Positions 1 through 9,402 of a stretch of 64,000 nt of DNA are shown here, one piece after another (position 1 is the stretch's first letter; every line of letters starts with the position of its first letter). A model generated the notes under the pieces. It did not search any database. It was not told where the DNA came from and saw nothing but the letters and a program-made list of their open reading frames with translations. This stretch comes from Actinoplanes solisilvae (GTDB lineage: Bacteria; Actinomycetota; Actinomycetes; Mycobacteriales; Micromonosporaceae). The stretch spans positions 62,001-126,000 of the forward strand of contig NZ_RJAC01000006.1 in NCBI RefSeq assembly GCF_003999975.1. Direction: 5' to 3'. Both the position numbers and the translations under genes were made by a program.

Positions 1-48
1 GAGACGGGCACGACGGCCGAGATTCTCGAGGTGCTGACCAAGCGTTGA
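1..48 (+). CDS. C-terminal end of an unidentified protein (partial)
   Basis: Frame 1 is open from the window edge to a TGA at 46-48 and encodes 15 residues ending in EVLTKR. Codon third positions are GC-rich, as in a real actinobacterial gene. The piece is too short to assign a family. It converges on cobK, whose stop lies 25 bases downstream on the other strand. Confidence 0.5.
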   Translation, partial: ETGTTAEILEVLTKR

Positions 49-72
49 AACTGTCGTACCCCGGGGGCAGGC

Positions 73-804
73 TCAGGGCCATGAACTTGCCACCCATGCT
101 GCGGCCTCGGCGACGGAGGCGACCGTGCCGGCCGCCGCCGGGGCGCGGGGGCGATCCACCATGACGACCGGTATGCCGCGCTCGCGGGCCGCCACCAGCT
201 TGGCGCCGGGTCCGCCGCTGTCCTTGCTGACGATCACGTCGATGCGGTGCTCGGCGAGCAGTCGCCGCTCACCGTCCAGCGTGAACGGTCCGCGATCGAG
301 CACGGTCTCGAGGCGGCTCGGCATCGGCGGCTCCGGTGGCTCGACCGATCGGGCCAGGAACCAGGCGTCGACCTCGGCGAAGGCGGCTATGCCCTGCCGG
401 CCGGCCGTCAGGAAGACACGGTGGCCGAGCCGGGGCAGCAGGGCGGCGGCTTCCTCCAGATCCGGTACGCGGTGCCACACGTCGCCCGGCTGCTCAAGCC
501 AGCCGGGCCGTCGCACGACCAGCAGCGGGATCCCGGTCGCGGTCGCCGCGGCGGCCGCGTTGTCGCTGATGCGCGCGGCGAAAGGATGCGTCGCGTCGAT
601 GAGCAGGTCGATGCCTTCCGACCGCAGATAGGCGGTCAGGCCGTCGACCCCACCGAAGCCGCCGACGCGCACCTCACCGGCGGGCCGCAGGGGCGAGGAG
701 GTGCGGCCGGCCAGCGACGTGATCACGGTGACGCCCGGCAGCGCGCCGCTGAGCGCGCGTGCTTCGCTGGTGCCGCCCAGGATCAGAACGCGCGGGTCAG
801 GCAC
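73..804 (-). CDS. cobK: Precorrin-6A reductase CobK
   Basis: A 243-residue cytosolic enzyme that reduces the macrocycle of precorrin-6A to precorrin-6B with NADPH in aerobic cobalamin synthesis. The N-terminus has the nucleotide-binding strand LILGGTSEARAL. Mid-protein DATHPFAARIS and the late SKDSGG are typical of the CobK/CbiJ family, and the length is normal. It is the last gene of cobL-cobM-cobK and overlaps the end of cobM by 8 bases, so coupled translation is likely. I saw no cobalamin riboswitch in the window; the operon could be controlled upstream of cobL. Confidence 0.93.
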   Translation of the reverse strand: MPDPRVLILGGTSEARALSGALPGVTVITSLAGRTSSPLRPAGEVRVGGFGGVDGLTAYLRSEGIDLLIDATHPFAARISDNAAAAATATGIPLLVVRRPGWLEQPGDVWHRVPDLEEAAALLPRLGHRVFLTAGRQGIAAFAEVDAWFLARSVEPPEPPMPSRLETVLDRGPFTLDGERRLLAEHRIDVIVSKDSGGPGAKLVAARERGIPVVMVDRPRAPAAAGTVASVAEAAAWVASSWP

Positions 805-1540
805 GGGAGCGGTTTGCTGAGTACAGGTGGCTGTCGGGGAACTGGGAGGCGGTCAGGGCGGCGCCGACCACGATCACGGCTGTGCGGCGGATGCCGGCCT
901 CTTTGACGCGGGCGGCGATGTCGGCGAGCGTGCCCCGGACGATCAGTTCGTCGGGGCGGCTGGCCCGGGCGACCACGGCGACCGGGCAGTCGGTGCCGTA
1001 GTTGGGGATCAGGTCGGCCACTACGGCGTCGATGCGCTGGACGGCCAGGTGCAGCACCATCGTCGAGCGGCTCGCGCCGAGGGTGGCCAGGTCCTCGCCG
1101 GGGGGCATGGCGGTGGCGCGCTCCGCGGTGCGGGTGAGGATTACGGTCTGGGCCACCTCGGGCACGGTGAACTCTCGGGACAGCGCGGCGGCCGCCGCGG
1201 CGAAGGCCGGAACGCCGGGGGTCACGTCGTAGGGGACACCGGCCGCGTCCAGGCGGCGCATCTGCTCGGCGACGGCGCTGAAGACCGACGGGTCTCCCGA
1301 GTGGAGCCGGGCGACGTCGTGACCCGACTCGTGAGCGGCGACCAGCTCGGCGGTGATCTCGTCGAGGGTCAGGCCGGCCGTGTCGATCACGCGGGCGCCG
1401 GGTGGGCAGTGTTCCAGCAGCTCCGGCGGCACGAGACTGCCGGCATAGAGGCAGACCGCCGATGTGGCGATCAGGCGCTGCCCGCGCACCGTGATGAGGT
1501 CGGCGGCGCCGGGACCGGCCCCGATGAAGTGGACCGTCAT
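797..1540 (-). CDS. cobM: Precorrin-4 C11-methyltransferase CobM
   Basis: A 247-residue SAM-dependent tetrapyrrole methylase that methylates C-11 of precorrin-4 to give precorrin-5. The N-terminal FIGAGPGAADLITVRG and the later GDPSVFSA are signature segments of the family. I start the gene at the ATG at 1540 because it overlaps the cobL stop as ATGA; the open frame runs on upstream only through the shadow of cobL. It ends inside the start of cobK. Order and overlaps fit one translationally coupled operon. Confidence 0.93.
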   Translation of the reverse strand: MTVHFIGAGPGAADLITVRGQRLIATSAVCLYAGSLVPPELLEHCPPGARVIDTAGLTLDEITAELVAAHESGHDVARLHSGDPSVFSAVAEQMRRLDAAGVPYDVTPGVPAFAAAAAALSREFTVPEVAQTVILTRTAERATAMPPGEDLATLGASRSTMVLHLAVQRIDAVVADLIPNYGTDCPVAVVARASRPDELIVRGTLADIAARVKEAGIRRTAVIVVGAALTASQFPDSHLYSANRSRA

Positions 1541-2751
1541 CGCGTCACCGACCAGATCGTCACGGGCATCATCGTCTTCCAGCCGGTAAAGCCGCCCACC
1601 GGGGCGCCGCGGCTCACCGACAGGCGGATCAGGTTGCCGCCGAGTTCGGCGTGGGCCGCCGCCAGCACGGCCTCGGACTCGACCGTCACCGCGTTGGCGA
1701 CCAGCCGGCCGCCGGGGCGCAGGGCCGACAGGCAGGCGTCGAGCACACCGTCCCGGGTCACCCCGCCACCGATGAAGATCGCGTCCGGCGCGGGCAGACC
1801 GGCCAGGGCACCGGGGGCGCGACCCGTCACGACCTTCAGGCCCGGAACGCCGAGCTTCGCGGCATTGGTCGCGATTGTCGCCACGCGCTCGGCCGCCGAT
1901 TCCACGGCGATCGCCCGGCACGACGGGTGGCTGCGCATCCATTCGATCCCGATGCTGCCCGACCCAGCCCCGACGTCCCACAGCAGCTCGCCCGGCACCG
2001 GCGCCAGCACGGCCAGCGTCACCGCCCGCACCTCGCGCTTCGTGAGCTGCCCGTCCGTCTCGTAGGCCGAGTCCACCAGCCCGGGCACGATCGAGGTCGC
2101 CGGGCCGACCGGGCCGCAGTCGATCGCGATCACGTTCAGCGGGTCGCCCGGCGGGTGCTCCCACGACGCCGCCGTCCCCGAGACGATCCGCTCGGACGGC
2201 CCGCCCAGTTGCTCCAGCACGGTGAGCTGCGCCGACCCGAATCCGGCCGTCGCGACGAGCTCGGCGACAACCGCGGGTGTCCCCGCGTCACGAGCCAGCA
2301 CCAGCAGCCGCCGTCCCGGGTTCAACCCACGCCGTACGACCGCGGGGTCGGCTGTCACCAGGCTCACCACCTCGGTAGTGGCCAGCGGCCACCCCAGGCG
2401 CGCGGCGGCCAGCGCCACCGACGACGGGTGCGGCAGAACCCGTACGCGGTCGGCTCCCACCAGCCGCACGAGCGTCGACCCGATGCCGTGGAACATCGGG
2501 TCGCCGCTGGCCAGCACGGCCACACGCGACGCGGAGTGTTCCTCGAGCAGGCCCGGCAGCGCCGGGAGCAGCGGCGACGGCCAGGCCACCCGCCGCGCTT
2601 CGACCTCGGCCGGCAACAGCGCGAGCTGGCGGGTGCTACCGAGCACCACCTGGGCCGACGTGAGGGCGCGGCGTTCCGTACGTCCGAGGTCGCCCCACCC
2701 GCCGGCGCCGATGCCGACCACCGTGACCAGGTCGGGGTTGTCGGCGATCAT
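1537..2751 (-). CDS. cobL: Precorrin-6Y C5,15-methyltransferase (decarboxylating) CobL
   Basis: A 404-residue fused enzyme. The N-terminal half (about 1-200) is a CbiE-type tetrapyrrole methylase with VVGIGAGGWGDL and a GDPMFHG segment. The C-terminal half (about 220-404) is a CbiT-like methyltransferase with the SAM-binding run LLWDVGAGSGSIGIEW. Together they methylate C-5 and C-15 and decarboxylate the acetate chain of precorrin-6B to give precorrin-8. It is the first gene of the operon, starting at ATG 2751 and divergent from the reductase gene to its right. Confidence 0.94.
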   Translation of the reverse strand: MIADNPDLVTVVGIGAGGWGDLGRTERRALTSAQVVLGSTRQLALLPAEVEARRVAWPSPLLPALPGLLEEHSASRVAVLASGDPMFHGIGSTLVRLVGADRVRVLPHPSSVALAAARLGWPLATTEVVSLVTADPAVVRRGLNPGRRLLVLARDAGTPAVVAELVATAGFGSAQLTVLEQLGGPSERIVSGTAASWEHPPGDPLNVIAIDCGPVGPATSIVPGLVDSAYETDGQLTKREVRAVTLAVLAPVPGELLWDVGAGSGSIGIEWMRSHPSCRAIAVESAAERVATIATNAAKLGVPGLKVVTGRAPGALAGLPAPDAIFIGGGVTRDGVLDACLSALRPGGRLVANAVTVESEAVLAAAHAELGGNLIRLSVSRGAPVGGFTGWKTMMPVTIWSVTR

Positions 2752-2914
2752 GCGCCGAACCTATCGCGCGGCGCCCCGGCGAGATTTTCCGGATCCGGTT
2801 GAGCGAAGGGAGCGCCGGGTGCGTACCTAAGCCAGACGGCTCCCCGAGACCGGGTCGTCACGTCGGCCGCAGGGGGTGGCAGACGCCGCACCGACCGCTG
2901 AACGGGTGAGAACC

Positions 2915-4579
2915 ATGGCGCAGGGACCGCCGACGTTCGAGACGTTCCAAGATCAGCGCTTTGCGCCCGACGAGGACGAGCAATACTTCGCCGACCTGCG
3001 CGGGGCGCCCGCCGAAGACCCGTGGCCGGCTCAGCGGCGCCCGGCCGAGGCCGAGGACGAATGGCCCGCTCAGCGACGCCAGGCCGACGCGTACGAGACG
3101 TGGGGCAGCAACACGCCCGACGTCAACCCGTGGCCGGACGATCCCCACCGCGACGACCCGTACCGGCGCAGTGACATCCTGGTCGAGTCGCAGACCGACC
3201 CGACCGGCTGGAAGGCCACCGGTCCCGCGCAGCCGCCCATGCCCGACGACCGTCCGCCCGCCGAGGCCGTCTCGGGCAACCGCCTGCTCACCGTCCTGTT
3301 GTTCTTCGGGGGCCTGGCCACCAGCGTCGCGCTCTGGCTCTTCGAGACGCAGGCCGGCGAGGTCGCCGACACCGCCACGCTCATGCTCGCGGCCGGGCGC
3401 ATCACCGGTCTGATCGGCGGCTACCTGCTCTTCATCCAGCTGCTGATGATGAGCCGGGTGAGCTGGCTCGAAGAGTGGGTCGGCGCTCGTGACCTGCTGC
3501 GCTGGCATCGATGGCTCGGCACGTCATTGACGTTCTTCGTCCTCGCCCACGTCGTCCTCATCGTTTACGGCTACGCGCTCACCGCCGAGACCGGCGTCGT
3601 CGAGCAGGGCTGGACGATCATCACGACGCTGCCCGAGATGCTCAGCGCCACCGCTGCCACGATCATCCTGGTAGTGATCAGCCTGATCTCGATGCGGGCG
3701 GCCAAGAGCAAGCTTCCGTACGAGTTGTGGCACCTCATCCACCTCACGGGCTACCTGGTGCTGCTGCTCGGCTACGGCCACCAGGTCGCGACCGGCGCCA
3801 ACCTGAGCGGTAAGTTCGCCTCGATCTTCTGGCCGGGCCTGACCGCGCTGGTCATCTCGGCGCTGGTCTGGGGCCGCCTGATCGAGCCGCTCTGGCTCAA
3901 CCTGCGGCACCGCTTCGAGGTCGCCGAGGTCGTCTCCGAGGGCGGCAACACGTTCTCGATCTACATCGACGGCAAGAACCTGCAGAAGATCCCCGCGCAG
4001 GCCGGCCAGTTCATGCGCTGGCGCTTCCTGACCCGCAACGGCTGGTGGCAGTCGCACCCGTTCTCGCTGTCGGCCGCCCCCAACGCGCAGTGGCTGCGGC
4101 TGACCGTGACCGCGGTCGGCGGGCACACCCAGCGGCTGGGCCTGATGAAGCCGGGCACGCCGGTGTGGGCCGAGGGTCCGTTCGGAGTGTTCACGGCCCA
4201 GCGGCGTACGCGTCGCCGTGCTCTTCTGATCGCCGGGGGCAGCGGCATCGCCCCCATTCGCGCGCTGCTCGAAGACATGCCGCCGGACACGATCGTGATC
4301 TACCGGGCCGGCCGCCCCGACGAGCTGGTCTTCCGCGGCGAGCTGGAAGAGCTGGCCGAGCAGCGCGACGCGTGGGTGCGCTACATCGTGGGCGGTCGCA
4401 ACGATCCCGGCCCGCGCCGGCTGTTCACCCCCGAGGGTCTGCTGGGCCTGGTGCCCGACGTGAGCCGGCGCGACGTCTACCTGTGCGGCCCGCCCGGGCT
4501 GGTCGAGGCCGCGGTGGGAACGCTGCGCGAGCTCGACGTCCCCGACAGTCAGCTTCACCTCGACCCGTTCGAATTCTGA
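2915..4579 (+). CDS. Ferric-reductase-like transmembrane flavin/haem oxidoreductase
   Basis: About 554 residues. An acidic, proline-rich N-terminal region (about 1-115) is followed by a ferric-reductase-like membrane domain of roughly six helices. Paired histidines in WHRWLG, LAHVVL, WHLIH and GYGH are likely haem ligands. The C-terminal half is a ferredoxin-reductase module with FAD-binding HPFSLSAAP, NAD(P)-binding AGGSGIAPIRALL and YLCGPPG. It probably moves electrons from NAD(P)H across the membrane. A GTG 13 codons upstream is possible, but ATG 2915 has a GGTGAG just before it. The two genes that follow suggest its acceptor is a flavinylated outer protein, not iron itself. Confidence 0.85.
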   Translation: MAQGPPTFETFQDQRFAPDEDEQYFADLRGAPAEDPWPAQRRPAEAEDEWPAQRRQADAYETWGSNTPDVNPWPDDPHRDDPYRRSDILVESQTDPTGWKATGPAQPPMPDDRPPAEAVSGNRLLTVLLFFGGLATSVALWLFETQAGEVADTATLMLAAGRITGLIGGYLLFIQLLMMSRVSWLEEWVGARDLLRWHRWLGTSLTFFVLAHVVLIVYGYALTAETGVVEQGWTIITTLPEMLSATAATIILVVISLISMRAAKSKLPYELWHLIHLTGYLVLLLGYGHQVATGANLSGKFASIFWPGLTALVISALVWGRLIEPLWLNLRHRFEVAEVVSEGGNTFSIYIDGKNLQKIPAQAGQFMRWRFLTRNGWWQSHPFSLSAAPNAQWLRLTVTAVGGHTQRLGLMKPGTPVWAEGPFGVFTAQRRTRRRALLIAGGSGIAPIRALLEDMPPDTIVIYRAGRPDELVFRGELEELAEQRDAWVRYIVGGRNDPGPRRLFTPEGLLGLVPDVSRRDVYLCGPPGLVEAAVGTLRELDVPDSQLHLDPFEF

Positions 4580-4645
4580 CCCCCGACTCCCCCTACTTCC
4601 GGCTTTCCGGACCTCTGACTTCGACGACAACGAGGAGTTCTCGCG

Positions 4646-5170
4646 ATGCGACGTAGTACCGCGGCAGCCGTCGGCACCCTGACCGGCGCCGCCCTGATCA
4701 TCGGGGTTCGACTGAGCGTGACGCCGCCCGAGGCCCCGGTCGCCCAGTCCCAGGTCGCCGACCTGAACGACAGCACCCCGCCGCCCGCGGCGAAGAAGCC
4801 CGCGGCGTCCGCCAAGCCCCCCGCGAAGGGCGACGGCGACAAGAAGGCGGCCGACAAGCCCGCTGACAAGCCGGCTGACAAGCCGAAGAGCGGCCTGAAG
4901 GATGGCGTTTTCAAGGGCAGCTCGGCCGCCAACCCGTACGGAAAGATCCAGGTCTCCATCAAGATCGAGGGCGGCAAGATCACCAACGCCGCCGCGACCT
5001 ACCCGACGGCGAACGACAGCGCGACGATCAACCCGCCCGCCATCGCCGCCCTCAAGGAGGCCACGCTGCAGGCGCAGAACGCCGACGTCGCAGCCGTCTC
5101 CGGGGCGACCTACACCAGCGAGTCGTACGTCAAGTCCCTCCAGGCGGCGTTGGACGCGGCCAAGGCGTAG
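4646..5170 (+). CDS. Secreted or membrane-anchored FMN-binding domain protein
   Basis: A 174-residue protein with an N-terminal hydrophobic segment (about 5-22), a Lys/Pro/Ala-rich linker containing ADKP repeats (about 45-82), and a C-terminal FMN-binding domain (about 86-174). The S-G-A-T motif at 152-155 is the known site where ApbE attaches FMN through a phosphoester to threonine, so Thr155 is the predicted flavinylated residue. It lies between the transmembrane reductase and apbE, 66 bases after the former, and should be the extracytoplasmic electron carrier of the unit. Confidence 0.88.
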   Translation: MRRSTAAAVGTLTGAALIIGVRLSVTPPEAPVAQSQVADLNDSTPPPAAKKPAASAKPPAKGDGDKKAADKPADKPADKPKSGLKDGVFKGSSAANPYGKIQVSIKIEGGKITNAAATYPTANDSATINPPAIAALKEATLQAQNADVAAVSGATYTSESYVKSLQAALDAAKA

Positions 5171-5181
5171 GGTCACGCTCC

Positions 5182-5931
5182 GTGCGCCATGTCGAACACG
5201 TGATGGGTACGACGGTCAGCATCGAACTGACCGAGGACAGGCCGGACGCCGGGCTCCGCGAGCTCATCGCGGACGTCTGCGCCTGGTTGCACGAGGTTGA
5301 CGCCCGGTTCAGTACGTACAAACCGGACAGTGAGGTGTCCCGGTTCGGCCGGGGTGAGCTGCGCCTGGAGGACGGGTCGGCCGACCTGCGGCACGTCGTC
5401 GAGGCCTGCGCCGATCTCTGGCGCGATACGGACGGTTACTTCGACGCACACGCTGCGGGGTCGTTCGACCCGTCCGGCTATGTGAAGGGCTGGTCGGTCG
5501 AGATGGCCTCGGCCCGGCTGCTGGCCGCCGGGTCGCACGATCACTACATCAACGCGGGCGGCGACATCCGCATGCGCGGCCACCACCCCGACGGCGGTCC
5601 GTGGCGGGTCGGCATCCGGCACCCGTGGGAGGCCGACAAGCTGAGCTGGGTGCTCACGCTGAACGACGGAGCCGTCGCGACGTCGGGCACCTACGAGCGG
5701 GGCGATCACGTGATCAATCCGCGTACGGGCCGGCCCGCGAAGGGGCTGCGGTCGGTGACCGTGGTCGGGCCCGATCTGTCGCTGGCCGACGCCTACGCCA
5801 CGGCGGCCCTGGCGATGGGAGAGGCCGGCATCGTGTGGCTCGCCAAGCGGGCAGCCGACGGATACGACTCGGCGGTCGTGACCGACGACGGTCGCGCGTT
5901 CAGTTCGGCGAACCTGCCGGCCGCCGTCTGA
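5182..5931 (+). CDS. apbE: FAD:protein FMN transferase ApbE
   Basis: A 249-residue member of the ApbE family, which transfers FMN from FAD to a threonine of FMN-binding domains. Visible family motifs are HVMGTTVSIEL near the start, FDPSGYVKGW, INAGGDIR, ATSGTYER and INPRTGRPAKG. It is shorter than lipoprotein ApbE enzymes and has no signal peptide or lipobox. The GTG start at 5182 lies 11 bases after the stop of the FMN-binding gene, its likely substrate. The three genes appear to form one operon. Confidence 0.9.
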   Translation: MRHVEHVMGTTVSIELTEDRPDAGLRELIADVCAWLHEVDARFSTYKPDSEVSRFGRGELRLEDGSADLRHVVEACADLWRDTDGYFDAHAAGSFDPSGYVKGWSVEMASARLLAAGSHDHYINAGGDIRMRGHHPDGGPWRVGIRHPWEADKLSWVLTLNDGAVATSGTYERGDHVINPRTGRPAKGLRSVTVVGPDLSLADAYATAALAMGEAGIVWLAKRAADGYDSAVVTDDGRAFSSANLPAAV

Positions 5932-6037
5932 CCGATTGTCAACCCCTTGTGGACATCCGGTGCGGAGTCCGTGGGGTTGTCCACAACCGGGCGAAACTGG
6001 GCAGCGTTCATCGACGCTCATTTGGCAGCATGGCCGC

Positions 6038-7699
6038 GTGGACATACGGGGACCGGCAAGATTTCTCTTATCGTTAGGCCGCCATAACCGGGGAAAGGTC
6101 GGGCTCGGGGCGCTCTTCGGATCGCTCTGGTTCCTCAGCCTGGCCTCCGCGCCCTGGCTGCTCTCCCAGGCGATCGACCACGGTCTTGAACCGCGGCGCC
6201 CCGGCATGCTGGCCGCCTGGTCCGCGGCCGTGCTGGTCGTCGGCGCGGCCAGCGCGGGCCTCGGCATCATGCGGCACCGCAGCATGACCAAGCTGCGCCT
6301 GGCCGCCGCCCTGCAGACCGCCGACCTGGTGCTGGGCCACGCGACCCGGCTCGGCTCGGCCCTGCCCCGGCGTGTCACCGCGGGTGAGGTCGTCACCATC
6401 GGCATCTCCGACGTGTGGACGATCGGCCGCGCCATGAACGTCGGCGGCGTCGGCGTCGCGGCCATCCTCGCGATCTCCGTGGTCGCCGTCGTTCTGTTCC
6501 GCACGTCGCACATGCTCGCCGTCGTGGTGCTGGTCGGCGTGCCGGTGCTCGCCCTGTTCGTCGGCCCGCTGCTGCAGCGCGGCCAGCGTGCCGGCCTGGG
6601 CTATCGCGAACAGCAGGGCGAACTGAACGCGCGCCTGGTCGACGTGCTCGGCGGCCTGCGCATCCTCAATGGACTCGGCGGCAAACAGACCCACCTCGAG
6701 CGGTACGACCGTCAGTCCGCGCGACTGCGTGACCAGGGCTATCGCGTCGGCGGCCCGTTCAGTTGGATCGGCGCGCTCGGCGACGGGCTGCCGGTCGTGT
6801 TCCTCGCGGTCGTCGTCTGGCTGGCCGCCCGGCTCGCGGTCGAGGGTGGCCTGTCCGTCGGCGAGCTCGTCGCCGTCTACGGCTACACGGCCATGCTCGT
6901 CATCCCGGCCAACGTGCTGATCTTCTGCTCCTTCGACGTCGCCCGCGGTCTGGTCGCCGCCCGCCGCGTCGTCGACTTCCTGCGGCTCCCGGCCGACGAC
7001 CTCGCCGGCGGGCCCGCGCCCGACGGGCCGGCGGTGTTGCACGACCCCGCCTCCGGAGTCGTGATCGAGCCGGGCCGGCTGACCGCGCTGGCCGGTGCTC
7101 GCCCGTCCGACGCCGCCGGGGTGATCGACCGCCTGGGGGCGTACGGGCCGACCGAAGCGACCTGGGGCGGCCGGCCCCTGGCCGAGATCGCCCAGCCCGA
7201 GATCCGCGCGCGCCTGCTGGTCGCCGAGCCCGACGCCGCCCTGTTCGCCGGCGAGCTGCGCGAGGTGGTCGCCGGCCGCGACGACCCCGACGACGACCGC
7301 GTCCGCGCCGCCATCCGCACGGCCGTCGCCCACGACGTGGCGGCCTCCCTCGATCGTCCGGTCGAGTGGGCCGGGCGCAACATCTCCGGCGGTCAGCGGC
7401 AACGGGTGCGGCTGGCCCGCGCCGTGCACGCCGACCCCGAACTGCTGCTGGCGGCCGAGCCGACCTCGGCGGTCGACGCGCACACCGAGGCCGCCATCGC
7501 CGAACGTCTCAGCACGGCCCGGCGCGGCCGCGGCACGGTCGTGGCCACCACGTCGCCGGTGCTGCTCGACCGCGCCGACGTCGTGCACTACCTGGTCGAC
7601 GGCCGGGTCGCCGCCAGCGGCACCCACCGCGAGCTGCTGGTGGCCGACCCCGGTTATCGGGCCCTGGTGACCCGCGTCTTCGACGAGGAGGACGCGTGA
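6038..7699 (+). CDS. ABC exporter half-transporter with degenerate ATP site (subunit A)
   Basis: A 553-residue fused membrane and ATPase protein. The first 300 residues hold about six helices of an exporter fold. The nucleotide-binding half keeps the signature ISGGQ (449-453) but lacks a Walker A: the expected site around 351-361 reads LAGARPSDAAG with no Lys-Ser/Thr. Walker B is altered to LLLAAEPT (Asp replaced by Ala, Glu474 kept), and the switch histidine is Ser506. I chose the GTG at 6038, since the upstream TTG lies in poorly coding sequence. Its stop overlaps the GTG of the partner gene. It can work only as half of a heterodimer. Confidence 0.88.
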   Translation: MDIRGPARFLLSLGRHNRGKVGLGALFGSLWFLSLASAPWLLSQAIDHGLEPRRPGMLAAWSAAVLVVGAASAGLGIMRHRSMTKLRLAAALQTADLVLGHATRLGSALPRRVTAGEVVTIGISDVWTIGRAMNVGGVGVAAILAISVVAVVLFRTSHMLAVVVLVGVPVLALFVGPLLQRGQRAGLGYREQQGELNARLVDVLGGLRILNGLGGKQTHLERYDRQSARLRDQGYRVGGPFSWIGALGDGLPVVFLAVVVWLAARLAVEGGLSVGELVAVYGYTAMLVIPANVLIFCSFDVARGLVAARRVVDFLRLPADDLAGGPAPDGPAVLHDPASGVVIEPGRLTALAGARPSDAAGVIDRLGAYGPTEATWGGRPLAEIAQPEIRARLLVAEPDAALFAGELREVVAGRDDPDDDRVRAAIRTAVAHDVAASLDRPVEWAGRNISGGQRQRVRLARAVHADPELLLAAEPTSAVDAHTEAAIAERLSTARRGRGTVVATTSPVLLDRADVVHYLVDGRVAASGTHRELLVADPGYRALVTRVFDEEDA

Positions 7700-9402
7700 C
7701 CGCCACTCTTCCCGTTGCTGACCAGCGCCAGGTTGCTCGCGCGGCCTGGCGGCTGGTGCTCGCCGACCGTCGCGCGGTCACCTTCCTGATCACGCTGAAC
7801 GCCCTCGCCGCGCTGGCCGGGCTGGGCGGCCCCTGGCTGCTCGGCCGCATCATCGACGCGGTCGCGGGCGGCGACGGCGTCGGCGCGGTCGACCGGCTCG
7901 CCGCCGGGGTGCTGGTCTGCGCGATCGCCCAGACGGTGCTGTCGCGCCAGGCGCTGGCCATCGGCTACCGCTTCGGCGAGCGCACCGCCGCCCGCATCCG
8001 CGAGGGCTTCCTGCGCCGGGCACTCGGCCTGCCCGCCGCCGTGATCGAGCGGGTGCCGGCCGGTGACCTAACGGCCCGCGGCACCACCGACGTCGACGCG
8101 GTCGCCGCCACCCTGCGCGACATCCTGCCGAGCATCTTCGTCGGCGTCGTCCAGATCATCTTCATCGTCATCGCGGTGCTCGCCCTCGACCCGTTGCTCG
8201 GCGTCGTCGGCGTGCTGGGCCTGTCCGGCATCTGGTTCTCCACCCGCTGGTACCTGCGACGCGCCCGCCCGGCCTACCTCATCGAGGGCGAGGCCAACTC
8301 CCGGCTCGCCGACGAGCTGTCCGCGACCACCGCGGGCGCCCGTACGATCGAGGCCTTCGGGCTGGCCGGTCGCCGCCTCGACGCCGGCCGCGCGGCGATC
8401 GCGGAGACCCGCCGCACCCGCCTGGCCACCCTGCGGCTGCGCAGCGTCTTCTTCCCCTCGGTCGAGATTTCCTACGCGGTGCCCGCCGTCCTCGTGCTGA
8501 TGCTCGGCGGCCTGCTCTACTTCGAGGGCCGGGTCACGCTCGGCACGGTCAGCGCGGCGGTGCTCTACCTGCGCCAGCTCGTCGGCCCGCTCGACATGAT
8601 CCTGATCTGGATCGAGTCGTTGCAGAGCAGCAGCGCGTCCTTCGCCCGCATCGAGGGCCTGGCCGCGGTCCCCGCCGTCCCGCCGCCCGCCACGACCGTG
8701 CCGACCGACGACCGCATCGAGATCACCGGCGTGCGCTACGCCTATGACCAGGGCCGCGACGTGCTCCACGACGTCAACCTGACCGTACGGCCGGGGGAGC
8801 GGCTCGCCATCGTCGGTCTGTCCGGGGCGGGCAAGTCCACGTTGGGCCGGCTCGTCGCCGGGGTCGACCGTCCCGGGGCGGGCTCGGTGACCGTGGGCGG
8901 GGTGCCGGTCGCCGACCTGCCGCCCGACGTGCTCCGCCGTCAGGTCGTGCTGGTCACGCAGGAACATCACGTCTTCCGCGAGTCCCTGCGGGGCAACCTG
9001 ATGATCGCCGCCCCCGACGACGAGCTGCGCCGGGCGCTCAAGATGGTCGGCGCCGACTGGGCCGACGACCTCGACCGCGACCTGGGGGAGCACCCGCCCG
9101 ACGGTGCCCAGGCCCAGCAGCTGGCCCTGGCCCGCGTGGTGCTGGCCGACCCCCACACGGTGATCCTCGACGAGGCGACGGCCCTGCTCGACCCGACCGC
9201 GGCCCGCACGGCCGAACGCGCCCTGGCGGCCGTGCTGCACGAACGTACGGTGATCGCCATCGCACACCGCCTGCAGACGGCCCACGACGCCGACCGCGTA
9301 GTGGTGATGGACGACGGCCGCATCATCGAGGTCGGCACCCACGACGAGTTGGTCGCCGCTTCCGGCCCGTACGCCGCGCTGTGGAACTCCTGGCACGGCT
9401 GA
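7696..9402 (+). CDS. ABC exporter half-transporter with intact Walker motifs and degenerate signature (subunit B)
   Basis: A 568-residue fused membrane and ATPase protein. Walker A GLSGAGKST (374-382), Walker B VILDE (489-493) and the switch histidine in AIAHRL (His524) are intact. The LSGGQ signature is replaced by PDGAQ (468-472). This is the complement of subunit A: the dimer would have one good composite site (Walker motifs of B with the signature of A) and one dead site. The start is a GTG in a GTGA overlap with the upstream stop, so expression is coupled. The cargo is not evident. A tetR gene lies downstream in the opposite direction. Confidence 0.9.
   Translation: MTATLPVADQRQVARAAWRLVLADRRAVTFLITLNALAALAGLGGPWLLGRIIDAVAGGDGVGAVDRLAAGVLVCAIAQTVLSRQALAIGYRFGERTAARIREGFLRRALGLPAAVIERVPAGDLTARGTTDVDAVAATLRDILPSIFVGVVQIIFIVIAVLALDPLLGVVGVLGLSGIWFSTRWYLRRARPAYLIEGEANSRLADELSATTAGARTIEAFGLAGRRLDAGRAAIAETRRTRLATLRLRSVFFPSVEISYAVPAVLVLMLGGLLYFEGRVTLGTVSAAVLYLRQLVGPLDMILIWIESLQSSSASFARIEGLAAVPAVPPPATTVPTDDRIEITGVRYAYDQGRDVLHDVNLTVRPGERLAIVGLSGAGKSTLGRLVAGVDRPGAGSVTVGGVPVADLPPDVLRRQVVLVTQEHHVFRESLRGNLMIAAPDDELRRALKMVGADWADDLDRDLGEHPPDGAQAQQLALARVVLADPHTVILDEATALLDPTAARTAERALAAVLHERTVIAIAHRLQTAHDADRVVVMDDGRIIEVGTHDELVAASGPYAALWNSWHG

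Noticed and set aside
797-2164. A 455-residue version of CobM
   Set aside because: The extra N-terminal 208 residues are the cobL gene read in another frame; the ATGA overlap at 1540 is the real start.
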